Assembly: GCA_030247855.1 (NCBI GenBank)
Contig: JAPDRN010000037.1
Location: forward strand, 186,001 to 250,000
DNA: 64,000 nucleotides
Direction of reading: 5' to 3'
Source of the DNA: Knufia peltigerae
Taxonomy: Eukaryota > Ascomycota > Eurotiomycetes > Chaetothyriales > Trichomeriaceae
The notes under the pieces are model-generated. The model ran no database searches. It was given only the letters and a program-made list of their open reading frames with translations, and was not told the DNA's origin. This document shows positions 12,341-22,563 of the stretch, in pieces; the stretch's first letter is position 1; each line of letters begins with the position of its first letter. A program made the position numbers and the translations under genes.

Positions 12341-12363
12341 TGTGTGTGTGTGTGTGTGTGTGT
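12341..12363. repeat. (TG)n dinucleotide microsatellite
   Basis: An uninterrupted TG run of about 11.5 units, about 90 bases upstream of the GH16 start codon, probably within its leader or promoter. Confidence 0.95.
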
Positions 12364-12737
12364 CGATGTTGAGTCTCTCCAGAAAAGAAGCGGCTAGAAG
12401 TTATTACATAGAAGAGAGAACTTGGGACGTTTTCCTCATCAAAGAAAGGGAAAGGTTGACGACGACGCGCGATACGAGTACACGGATCAAGTCTCGAAAA
12501 AAGAAGTGGAAATCATCCTCGACCTACATCAACTTGGGAATCTCTAACGGAGGCGAATGCAAGAGCCTGGTGTTTTATTGACAAGCGAAGCAGGCACTGG
12601 CGACTCACGTCCCTCCAAACCTCATGCAATTGCGAGTCGCAGATTGGTTTGCGGGTGGATTAAGGACGCGTAAGATACGGAGTAGTTGAGACAAGAAAAG
12701 GAGGATCGATGAGGAGATTTTCGCCCATGGACTTGAC

Positions 12738-12746
12738 TATAAATAG
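12738..12746 (+). promoter_or_regulatory. TATA-like box facing right
   Basis: The string TATAAATAG is followed by a pyrimidine-rich stretch and an ATG at 12858-12860. This is the normal spacing of a fungal promoter, yet the next annotated gene on this strand is beyond 14 kb. It would drive a transcript antisense to the GFA-type gene. Confidence 0.3.
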
Positions 12747-13005
12747 AAGTGCAGACACGTGATCTTTGATCTTATCTCTGAAATCTTATCTCCAACCTTT
12801 TCGTATCCGTATCAGACAATCCCCTAATATCTAATCACAAATCTCTCATCAGCATCAATGACAAGCCCCAAGATGCTCTTGGAAGGTACAGACTGCAGAC
12901 GGAGGCTTCACTCCCAAACCAGCCATGTACAAGATAATGCCAGAATTGATTGTTTTCTTCTTCTGGGTTTTGTGTGTTTGTCGGCGCGACACCATTGCTT
13001 GCAGA

Positions 13006-13443
13006 TCACAATTTACTGGCACCCTCCACTCCCGCAAACCATTTTCTCGTGTTCTCCCCAAACAGTTCCCCGCGAGGTCTCTCGTGCTTCGCGTCGGTGT
13101 CGATGCAACCGGTGTACAACACGACCAGGCCCTGAAACTCGGGGTTCGTGAGGTATACGGGGCTCCCGCATCCCCCGCAGAAATACCGACTCAGTTCGTT
13201 GCCACTTTTGGTGTTGCCGTCCTTGTGACATTTGATCTTGTCTTGGCCAGACAGAAAGGTCAACTGGGACTTGAGTACTCGAAGGTTGTTCGCAAAGGCT
13301 GAGCCTGTAGTTTTTTGACAATTGCTACAGTGACAGAGGACGGTGCCGCGAGGTGAGCCGGTGACTGTGTACTTGACCGCCTGACAAAGACAAGAGCCCG
13401 TGATTGTCGTCGGGGGCGGTGACGGTTTTTTGTTACTAGACAT
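13006..13443 (-). CDS. GFA/CENP-V-type zinc-binding protein (glutathione-dependent formaldehyde-activating-like)
   Basis: A complete single-exon protein of 145 residues, the usual size for a single GFA/CENP-V domain. The zinc ligands are all visible: Cys18 and Cys20 (GSCLCQ), Cys37, Cys39 and Cys42 (CHCSNCQ), and Cys89 and Cys92 (CGGC). The QKTTGSAF segment after the second group is typical. The family takes its name from an enzyme that adds glutathione to formaldehyde, but most fungal members have no tested function, so a thiol-dependent detoxification role is only an inference. The start at 13443 is the first ATG of the frame and directly precedes the domain. Confidence 0.9.
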   Translation of the reverse strand: MSSNKKPSPPPTTITGSCLCQAVKYTVTGSPRGTVLCHCSNCQKTTGSAFANNLRVLKSQLTFLSGQDKIKCHKDGNTKSGNELSRYFCGGCGSPVYLTNPEFQGLVVLYTGCIDTDAKHERPRGELFGENTRKWFAGVEGASKL

Positions 13444-14234
13444 GGCGGGCTATGTGTTTCTTGGGAATGGTTTTTCCGGACGGAGCTCGTGGGATGTGAT
13501 GACTGCTGTCCCTGTTGCTTTTGTGTCCTGAGATTGAAATTGTCCCCTTTGGATGCTGAAGATTCACATTGATCCTTTGCTGTCTTGAAGGCTTAATTCC
13601 TCGACGTCAATCAGAAACCTGCGGGGTTAAGAATGTTACTTTTAACCTCGGCCCGGGTGTTTGACGGCGAAGCTTTTCTCCGGTTCCCGGGGGTCGTTGC
13701 TTGGTACAGACCACAGGTTTCTACTCGCAGCTCACACACAATATGTCGCACGAAACATCACCACGGACCTTCGTAGATGAAGTTCTTGCCGATGTCAGCA
13801 ATTTCCTCACGCGAGCCACAGGTCCTTTCCATTGGACAGATTGAGGCTCCCCAAAACTTCGTCTCTTCTGCCGTGGAAACTCGCCCATAGAGAACTGCCA
13901 TTTCACATTTGCACCCGGCGGTGGCTTGGTAGTGGATTTCACTCTCTTCGTCTTCTTAGTGTTGGCCGTTCAATGGCATCGACATATACATGCAGGTGAA
14001 CGTCCATTTTTTCATCAAAGCGGACGTGCAAAATGGCTTTCAGTTTGAGGAACGACCATGCCTTGATTCTCCGCTGTTCGTGCCGGAATGCTCTCACCCA
14101 CTCAATGGGGCACGAGTCCGAAATCGACAGGTTACTCTAACTCCGCCTTTGATGGCTACTTACTAGCCATTCTCCTTGCACAATGACCTCTGCATTGCTT
14201 TCCGCCGTCATTCTATCGTACTCTTGCGCTATCC
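13444..14234. other. Divergent intergenic region
   Basis: About 790 bases between the divergent GFA-type and multicopper oxidase genes. A 73-residue minus-strand open frame at 13721-13942 has no recognisable features. Otherwise nothing is seen. Confidence 0.5.
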
Positions 14235-16187
14235 ATGGAGCGGACGAATTCCCGAAGGCGCAAGGCTGTCCCTCCCGTCGTCGAAAGCATCGGCAACAAC
14301 TCTTCTGAGCAGGAAGTTATACCACCACAACCGAAATCAGCTTCTGTGGGCTCTAGTATCTGGGACGTTTCACGCCGACCATGGACCTGTCGTCCTGCTT
14401 ATATGATCGTCATCCTGCTGATTTTTGCCATCACCGGGATATTGCTCGTTGGCCGACTTCAACCTATTCTTCAATTTGTTAGCACTACTGGATATCTAAG
14501 ACAGCATAATGACGCGCCAGTAACCGTGCCAGGAGACCTACGAGTCATCCTTCATCCTGAGGAGCACGTCAGCCGTCCACCTACGACACTGGTGTACAAT
14601 TGGACAATCACAAAAGGTCACCGGTGGCCAGATGGTGTAAGCAAGGAGGTATACCTCATCAATGATCGATTCCCTGGCGAAACCATTGAAGCTAGACCCG
14701 GCGATCGTATCGTTGTCAACGTTGTCAACCAACTCAGTCATGAAGGTCTCGCCCTCCACTGGCATGGGTTGAGAATGGTGGGTGCCAATGATATGGATGG
14801 AGCAGTCGGCCTGACCCAGAATCCAATACCAGCAGGCGGAAGTTTCCGGTACGAATTTTCCATCGGTGAAGAAGAGTTCGGGACTTTTTGGTACCACGGC
14901 CACGAGAAAACTCAGCGAGATGATGGATTGTATGGCGGACTTGTGGTTCACCGCCCCTTTGAGCAGCGCGACGAGCAAAACCACTATGGTTATGATGAGG
15001 ACATTTTACTCATGGTAGGCGATTGGTACCATCGTCCAAGCCAAGATGTCTTGAGCTGGTACATGAATTCGAGATCATTTGGAAACGAACCTGTACCGGA
15101 TTCTCTTCTGGTGAACGGCATCGGCAATTTCAACTGCGAAATGGCAGTACCGGCAAGGCCGTTGCAGTGTCTTGCCCCGGACGAGCGGTCTCAAATTCCT
15201 TTACTGCCGCTCATGAATGGCAAACGCACTCGCCTGCGTCTGGTCAACACGGGATCCTTAGCTGGATTCTCGATACAAATAGCAGGTGCTAGTTTGCTGC
15301 CTTTTCAAGTTGACGGTGGAAACGAAGTGATAATGACAGAAGCCCACGGCATTGGCATCGTCTATCCTGGGGAGCGAGTCGATGCAATATTGCAAACTCG
15401 ATCTTTGGATTCGCAATCCTTTATCGAGATTAAAATGGATGACGAAAACTTCAAATACCCAAACCCGGCACTCGAGCTTAGGCAGATCTTCCCCGTTCAG
15501 ATTATGTCCGACACCAACATTGATGTGCGGTCGTCTCTATCTGTTGTGGATTACTACAACCTACAGGCAGCCAAAGCAAGTGCAAACACACGAGTTGCTT
15601 TCTCAGAAACTCCTCTCAAATTTGTCATTTACACGACTACGCTGAAGTTGGCAAAGCACCACAACATTCCTATGGGATTCATCAACCACACGAGCTGGTC
15701 ACCGCAATTATCTGGTCCATTGATATCCATCTCGCGTTCTCAATACGACCAGAATCAGCTTTCGCCTCATATTCCACTGTCTAGTAAAGTCAAAGACGAA
15801 GGCACAGGCCACAATGAGTCTGATGGTTGGGTGGAAGTCGTCATCAATAACCTGGACGATGGCGGTCACCCCTTTCACTTGCATGGATATTCATTCTATA
15901 TCGTGTCCGTCTTTCCTCGACCACCAGAATGGACAAATAAGAAGCCCCCTTTTACGCCGGGAGGCTCTAGCATGTACAACTTCAATCCATTCGCGACAGC
16001 ACCGCAAGATTCGCCTGGTGGTGAGTACAACCTAGTGGATCCGGTCATGAAAGACACCGTGTTCGTGCCTCAAAGGGGCTATGCAGTCATACGTTTCCAA
16101 GCCGACAATAAAGGCATATGGATGCTGCACTGTCATGTGGGTTGGCATCTGGGAAGTGGAATGGCTATGAGCTGGGACATCTCGTAG
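14235..16187 (+). CDS. Membrane-anchored laccase-like multicopper oxidase
   Basis: A single exon encodes 650 residues. A basic, Ser/Pro-rich N-terminal tail of about 55 residues precedes a hydrophobic span (residues about 56-75), giving a type II anchor instead of a cleaved signal. All four copper signatures are present: HWHG near 175, WYHGHE near 220, HPFHLHG starting at His545, and HCHVGWHLGSGM with Cys633 (type 1 copper) and Met643 at the axial position. The family oxidises phenols or related substrates and reduces oxygen to water. The His-Gly-His-Glu form of the second motif differs from the common H-S-H. The anchored form suggests action at the cell surface or in a secretory compartment, possibly in pigment chemistry. 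Methionine at the axial site usually goes with a lower redox potential. Confidence 0.92.
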   Translation: MERTNSRRRKAVPPVVESIGNNSSEQEVIPPQPKSASVGSSIWDVSRRPWTCRPAYMIVILLIFAITGILLVGRLQPILQFVSTTGYLRQHNDAPVTVPGDLRVILHPEEHVSRPPTTLVYNWTITKGHRWPDGVSKEVYLINDRFPGETIEARPGDRIVVNVVNQLSHEGLALHWHGLRMVGANDMDGAVGLTQNPIPAGGSFRYEFSIGEEEFGTFWYHGHEKTQRDDGLYGGLVVHRPFEQRDEQNHYGYDEDILLMVGDWYHRPSQDVLSWYMNSRSFGNEPVPDSLLVNGIGNFNCEMAVPARPLQCLAPDERSQIPLLPLMNGKRTRLRLVNTGSLAGFSIQIAGASLLPFQVDGGNEVIMTEAHGIGIVYPGERVDAILQTRSLDSQSFIEIKMDDENFKYPNPALELRQIFPVQIMSDTNIDVRSSLSVVDYYNLQAAKASANTRVAFSETPLKFVIYTTTLKLAKHHNIPMGFINHTSWSPQLSGPLISISRSQYDQNQLSPHIPLSSKVKDEGTGHNESDGWVEVVINNLDDGGHPFHLHGYSFYIVSVFPRPPEWTNKKPPFTPGGSSMYNFNPFATAPQDSPGGEYNLVDPVMKDTVFVPQRGYAVIRFQADNKGIWMLHCHVGWHLGSGMAMSWDIS

Positions 16188-16898
16188 TCTATCTCACATG
16201 AGCCGTCGTCCTGCATGCCGCATCTCCTGAAAATTTACACTCTGCGTTCTAGCGCTGACCGAGGATCTGTAAGTCGAAAATCAGATATACCATGGCAAAA
16301 TACATACAGCAAAGCAATTTCGAGACCGACTTCATTGGATTTGCGACAGTCGATCCCTCTCAATGGAGTGGAACAGAAACCCTGAATCCTGAACCCTGCG
16401 TCCATCTCCGTCAATCACACCTACAAGCGAATAATTATTGACACCGTCACAACGTGCACCGACTAGTCAAGCTAGGTCGACTACTACATTGCAAATCTTT
16501 CCTTGAAACAAATCGCAACACCTTCGTATCCTGCAAGATATCATACTATACCTGCACAATTTAAATTGCATGCTGCTGAGGAGTACTACGGCATGAAAAC
16601 CGTATCCAGATCATTGGGTGCTAATCCAGAACGACGAGGTTAGTCGAACTTCGCAACACAACCTCAGCTACTCTTTCAAAGGATGGCGACCACGTGCTCA
16701 AAGCTCTACAATTCGTTATTATTCGGATCTCTTTGATTGGTTGCACCTTGCTGTCGAACCAATGCGAGGGGAATGGGGTTAATGCTTAGCTGGACCCCAT
16801 CCGACGAGAACCGGGTGATTATATAGGATTTTGTTTCGCCTCCGATTGAACAGACCACAACCGAAGAACAGATACTGTCAACAATACCGCCAGCCACC
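16188..16898. other. Intergenic region upstream of the phosphoesterase
   Basis: About 710 bases without a gene. The right end contains the likely TATA element of the phosphoesterase. Confidence 0.5.
16820..16825 (+). promoter_or_regulatory. Probable TATA box of the phosphoesterase gene
   Basis: TATATA lies 73 bases before the ATG at 16899, with a leader containing the GCCACC start context. Position and strand fit a core promoter; no transcript data support it. Confidence 0.4.
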
Positions 16899-18863
16899 AT
16901 GATCAAAAGAGCTCTTGTTCTTTTGGCCACGGGCCTATTGGCCACTATGGCTATAGCGGACTCGTTAGCAAGCATCGATCACCTTGTGCTTTTTATGCAA
17001 GAGAACCGGGCTTTTGACCATGTGTGTTCTGGTCAAAACAGAGATTGATGCGAATTATCAGCTGACGAAGACAGTATTTTGGCACTATGGCTGGCGTCCG
17101 TGGGTTTTCAGACCCAAATGTTCAGGTCAATCCGAACGGAAAATCGGTGTGGTATCAGTACGTCAGTGTAGACAACACCGCGAAGATACTACTGACATGT
17201 CCATAGACATGTCAACAGCAGCTTGACGAATGATACCGACTACCTCTTGCCGTGGTACCTCAACTACCTCGGCGGTCACTGGTTAAATGCCACGCAGTGC
17301 ATGGATGCTGGCTCGAATGGATACGAAGAGAACCATCTCGCATACAACTTTGGGTTGAACGACCATTGGGCTTTGAACAACACACCCTGGAGCTGGGGTT
17401 ACTACAAACGAAGCGATTTACCCGTTCAATTCGCCCTCGCAGAAGGCTGGACAGTTGGTGACATGTACCAAGAAAGTGTTATCGCTTCGACCAACCCCAA
17501 CCGCGTCACCTGGGTCAGTGGATCAATCAATGTTCCAGGGTCTCCTCAAAAAGCAGACCAAGGTGGCGTTTATATTGATAACCACGAAGTGCCTGGTTGC
17601 GAGTCACCAGGTCTCAACTGTTACCCTTTGTCCTGGACAACCTGCCCAGAGGTATATCAAAAGCAGGGCGTGACGTGGCAGGTCTTCCAGGACTCTGACA
17701 ATTTCGATGACAACCCACTGGCATGGTTCAAACAATTTCAAGAAGCCAAAAATGGCACCGTCCTGCAAGAACGAGGCATGTCCTACCTCGGCCTACAGGA
17801 CTTTTATGACCGAGCGGCCAACGGCACTCTGCCCATGGTTTCCTACATTATTGGCCCGACTGAACTGTCAGAACATCCTCCTTACTCTCCTCACGACGGA
17901 GCCTGGCTCCAACAGCAGGTGGTGGATGCTGTGACAAAAGGTAAACACTGGAACAGCACCGCTTTGATCATCAGCTACGACGAAACAGGTGGCTGGGGCG
18001 ATCATGTTTCCCCTTACCACTCTCCCAACGGAACTGCGGGAGAATGGCTCGAAGATCCGTACGGACTCTTCGGGTACACCTTCTCCGGTCCCGGATTCCG
18101 CCTGCCGTTCTACATCATCTCTCCCTGGACCCGAGGCGGGCACGTCTTTACGGAAAAAGCCGACCACAATTCTCAAATCATGTTTGTGGAGAAATGGTTG
18201 GCCGCAAAGGGTTACGATGCAGTGACTGACCAAATCCCGGCGTGGCGTCGAGCACACATGTCCGACTTGACCGCCGCGTTTGACTTTTCTTCGCCAGACA
18301 CTTCCATCCCCTCGATCCCCTCGGCCCCTGCTCCCCATTTGGACAAGAATGGCATCTGGGACGGAGCGTCTTATTGCGAAGCTCAATACGCTGTCCAGCG
18401 TCCACCTGTCCCTTACGCGAACCAAACCGAAGACAAATCGCTCATCTCAGAAAGTGGGTTCAAGGCAGTCCGCGGGTACCTCACGGAAGGGCGGTTCTTG
18501 ACCTTTGAGGCCTCTGGTTACGCATTGGCGAACACGGGCGAGCAAGCAATGACGATCTCGACCACAAAGGCCACAACTTCCCACTCGGACATGGCGCAGC
18601 GTTGGGTCATTCACGAGACGGCCACAGACAGTCGCCTCTTCACCATCAGCAGTGCCGTGGACGGGAGATATATCGGCCCTCAGATGAAGCTGGTGATGGC
18701 CAAGAATGATGCGCTCGCGCACAACATTACCTACCTCGGTGGTGGGAAGGGGTACAACCTGGTCAACAGCAACGGAAAATACATCACCATTGACAAGAAT
18801 GGAAATGTTGTGATGGCCATGTCTGGAGGACAACAGGGATTCTCAATCTATAGTGTAACTTAG
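16899..18863 (+). CDS. Secreted phospholipase C / acid phosphatase-like phosphoesterase
   Basis: Three exons (16899-17021, 17075-17157, 17207-18863) join in phase into about 620 residues. A signal peptide of about 20 residues is followed by the family motif ENRAFDHYFG (residues 35-44), with the first intron cutting directly after the His. Further metal-site elements such as SYDETGGWGDHV follow near the middle. The C-terminal 120 residues resemble the repeated beta domain (DUF756) of bacterial non-haemolytic phospholipase C. Members of this alkaline-phosphatase-like superfamily release phosphate or cleave phospholipid head groups. The fungal ones are secreted enzymes of phosphate supply and membrane lipid turnover. 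Substrate preference cannot be read from sequence. Several N-glycosylation sequons support secretion. Confidence 0.93.
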
Positions 18864-19044
18864 AACAACAATATCCCTGAATGGCCAGGTTGAAATAATG
18901 AATAACTCCTTGGTGTATTACTCCCAGGTATTTTGGGCCATCAATGATTTTTCCACATTATCCTCGTCATCTACAAACTGTGTCAATTTATATGATTTCT
19001 TTCCCCGTCGCTCATTCATTCTCAACGGCCGTGACGTGGCATCT

Positions 19045-21037
19045 TCAAGTTCTCCCCCAGGGCATGCTCAGGTACAGCAACGGGATGTGTTGCTGAGACC
19101 CGTGCGTGTCCGTCTCCCCGAACCCTCCGGACACGGCCGGCCTCGCGATGGTCGCCTTGTAGGCCATGGCCTGGTCGAAGAACAGCGAAGCCGTGACGTG
19201 GTCGTCGGGCACCGAGTACAGGCCCGCGACGGTCTCCCTCGACAGTTTCCCCGAGGCCTTGACCTTCTCGTAGACCCCCTTGTCGTCGAACATGACGTCG
19301 AACGTCAGTTCGTACGGCCCCGAGTTCTTGCTCCGCAGCACCGAGGCGACGTCTCCCAGGTAGCAGGTCCCTTCGGCCGGTTCAGGCGTGAGCCAGTATT
19401 TCTTGTCCGATTCGGGTTTTTTGACCTTGGCAGCGCCGGCTGATTTGGCCTCGACGATGGGTTTGGGTGGACCTAGACTCGTCATTAGCATTGGAGGAAT
19501 CAAAGAAGCCATGTGACTTTGAAACAAAGTGAGTCATGTCAAACATTGTATCGCGAGTTTGCATGATTGATGGTCAGGATCAAGACACACAGAAAAAAAA
19601 AGGCAAAAACTTACGTGGTGTATGAACATGAGTGTTGTCCCCTTCCGCCGTCACGACGGTTATCGGGAACAGGTCGACCGGGTCGACCTTGTGCATGATG
19701 TGGTAGACGCAGAATTCGGGGCAAGGGCCCATTGGGATCTCGCAGGGCGTAAAGGGCCACGCAAAGTTGCCCGCCGTGGCGAGTTGCCCCGCGTAGGGGG
19801 CGTGCGTGAAGCCAAACTTGGCCATGGTGGCGACCTGGTCGGCCTGGTCTTGCGTGGCGGCGCGGGCCTGCCCGGCGATGAAGATTTCCTTGCTGCCGCG
19901 GGCGTGGTCGGGCTCCAGGGGGCCCATGACCCCGTTGACGCCGTACCGGTGGATCTTGAGGTCGTAGTCGTACCCAAACGCCTTGATCCTCTCGTGGACG
20001 TGTGTCTCGATGAATTCGATCCACGAGTCGAGCTGCTGGATCAGGATCGGGTCACGCACCGCGCCCAAGAAGATGGTGTGGTACCCGTTCACCCTCGCCC
20101 CCTCGAGCTTGACCGTGTACTCGCCCTCGGGCTCGGGGACGAACCGGGCGTCGGCGACTCGGACCGACCGGCCGTCGTCCAATTGTTCGTAGGTCGTGCG
20201 GTCGAGGTGCAGGGCCCCGCCGGGGCCGTGGAGGATGTCCGGCCGGGTCTTTTCGTAGAGGAAGTGAGACGCGACCGACAAGGTCGTACATTTGGATTTC
20301 GGGTCGAGAGGGTGGATGTCGAACGAGTCCCGCCGGATGACGGCCAGGGCCTCTCGAGACTTCGGGATCGAGCACTGGGCGCCGCACTCCATGATCTTGC
20401 CCATGGAGTACGCGACCCCGAGGTCTTCGAAGCCCCGGAACAGGCAGAACGCCGCGTAAGGGGCCGGGTCGTACGCCCTCCCTCCGATGACGATGTCAAA
20501 GTCGGGGGTCTCCTTCATGGCCTTCAGGTACGGCTCGAGGCCCATCTGCGCGACGATGCGCGTGCTGCTGTCGATGTCGTGCTCGGTCAGGTCGGGCACC
20601 CCGCCGCCGCAGGGGCTGATCTCCCCGGCCTTGAACTTCCGGTGGATGAGGTCCTTGGGGATCTCCGAGTAGATCTTGATGATCTTCAACGGCCGGTACC
20701 CATTCTTCTTCACGGCCTCGGTGATGATCTCGGCCGCCTTGTCGACGTGCGCGTTCTCACCGTCGCCTCCGATCGATCCGATCAACGAAGGGACGTTGTA
20801 GAGGTGTGCGGCTTTTGCAAACAGCTCCAAATCCTTCGCAAGTCGGCTGTAGGGAACGTTGGGAAGTCCCAGCGCCAGACGTCCAGGTCCGCTGTCGGTC
20901 GAACCTCCATCTGCGATGATGGCGTCACAGCCAGCTTCGACCGTGTCCCAGAAGATTTCTTCGTTGAACCCCTGGCCCAACTGGCCGATGGGGGTGAAGA
21001 TTTTGAGCTCGTCTTTGAGCTGGGCTGACGGAGACAT
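19045..21037 (-). CDS. AtuA-like (DUF1446) / DUF4387 fusion protein
   Basis: Two exons (19615-21037 and 19472-19045; 142-nt intron from GTAAGT to CTAG) give about 616 residues. Exon 1 carries the DUF1446 domain first described in AtuA, a protein of bacterial acyclic terpene degradation. Its SDSGPG segment near residue 50, the SIGGDGEN segment and the conserved GRAYDPAP segment are visible. Exon 2 carries a DUF4387 domain of about 110 residues, with ELTFDVMFDD and SLFFDQAMAYKATI. In bacteria these are often separate neighbouring genes; the fusion is common in fungi. The biochemical reaction is not known, though a role in breakdown of a carboxylated or CoA-linked substrate is likely. The MFS transporter upstream on the same strand could import its substrate. 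The coding strand is very GC-rich, creating a long spurious open frame opposite. Confidence 0.9.
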
Positions 21038-22563
21038 GGTTCCTTACAAACACAAAAGATCCTATGGCTCTGATAGTCTGTTGATTATTCTGGTCTGGAT
21101 TGTTAATGTGCCCGTCCTAATGGAATTAATCTCAAAGGGCAGCCAGCTCAGGTAGAACTGAAGGGCGGTCCAGGCCCCAGCATGTGTTATAAATATGAAA
21201 AGGGCCACATTCTATGGCAGTACGAGTACTCCTGTAACAGGGAGTACCTCGAGACATTTTTCCGATATCCGCTCGACTTCCTATTCTCGCGTTTGCCGCG
21301 AATAGGGATCGTCAAATGGTGCAAAGTAGATAGCGGTCATCGGGGTAGTTTTTGTGGGGGAGGACACCTTTCATGTTCAGAGAATACCAACCGAGGCCGG
21401 ATGGCAAGGCTTCCGTGGAAACTCCTTGTGGTGGTAAGCGATAATGAACACGCCTAGCGTTTTGATGGACAATTTGTGTGTGTGTATGTGCAAGTGTCGC
21501 CCACAGAGAAGAAGGCTGAGTTAACGACGGAGTACGGGGGGGGGGTAAGAATCCCGGTCAAAAGTACTCTAGCCCACAACAATACTACCTACTCGCTTCG
21601 CGCTCGTCCATTTGAGGTCGAGACGCATCTGGTGGCTTGTCGCAATAGAATGCCGAGTCGGCATGCAGTCCATTCCAGGTGTGGGTGATGTTCAATGACA
21701 GGAGAGGACGGAGTAACAAGATCTGCCGAAAGGTAGCCCCTTTGTACTAATGCCTCGGGGGCATTGCGAATTCGGAATCCACAAGCCTGGAGATGTTTTC
21801 AGCCTCGGCCGGGGTCGCCAACAAGCTTCATGTCTCGCACCACAGCTTTAATTGTTCGACATGGAAAATTGAAGTGGTCATAAGGGGACCAGAATCCCAG
21901 TGTCTTCGGTCAATCAATCATGCGATGTTTTTGATCGTGCAATTCTTTCGCCGCTTCTCTTTTGGCTGGCATCTGACAAGCAACTTGGAATGATGGACCT
22001 GACCACACCAAAGGGCAATGAGCGTGTTATGCGACTATCCCAAGAGACGTCCAGAGTAGACCAGTGTTATTGATATCATAACGAGGCTGACATCTTCACG
22101 TGGCATGGACCAGTCACTGGACTGGTTCTTTTTTTGCCTAAGACAATCCTCATGCTATAGGTCACTTTGGGAGTTTGTGCCTAACAGCTCTGAATCTATG
22201 ATACATACACCGACATACACCGGCCTACACTCGATGAATACAACACCAGGTCAAGACACAATCAAGGATATCATCTCGCTATGCCCAAATATGGCATCTG
22301 CCAGGGACACTCGCGGCTTTCGAAATCTCGAGAGAAAATGAAGCCAAATATCAATGATTGCTGGAGCATGTACAATTGATAGTCATGATCCCAAACTAAC
22401 CAACATCTCTTGATGGTCCACATCGGGCTTATCTGAGTCATGTACACATCCTTGATTCTGTCTACTAATCATCACCAACACGGCCCCGACACAAATTGTA
22501 CTTCACGAACCAATATCCACTCAATAAACCACTTCTCTTGACACTCAGATGGACGTCCTCAGA
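21038..22563. other. Intergenic region between the AtuA-like and MFS genes
   Basis: About 1.5 kb with no supported gene. It contains a G run near 21537-21546 next to a near-match of the CGGAGTA element. Short open frames here lack recognisable domains. Confidence 0.5.

Larger units (their letters stand above)
12250..13005. other. Intergenic region between GH16 and GFA-type genes
   Basis: About 750 bases including a (TG)n microsatellite (12341-12363), a TACGGAGTA element (12676-12684) and a plus-strand TATA-like box (12738-12746) with a CT-rich leader to an ATG at 12858. The promoter of the GH16 gene should lie at the left end. Confidence 0.5.

Noticed and set aside
19622..21028. 468-codon plus-strand open frame opposite the AtuA-like gene
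   Set aside because: It mirrors the GC-rich third positions of the real gene on the other strand, is rich in Asp, Val, Gly, Leu and Arg, and has no domain. It is an antisense shadow.
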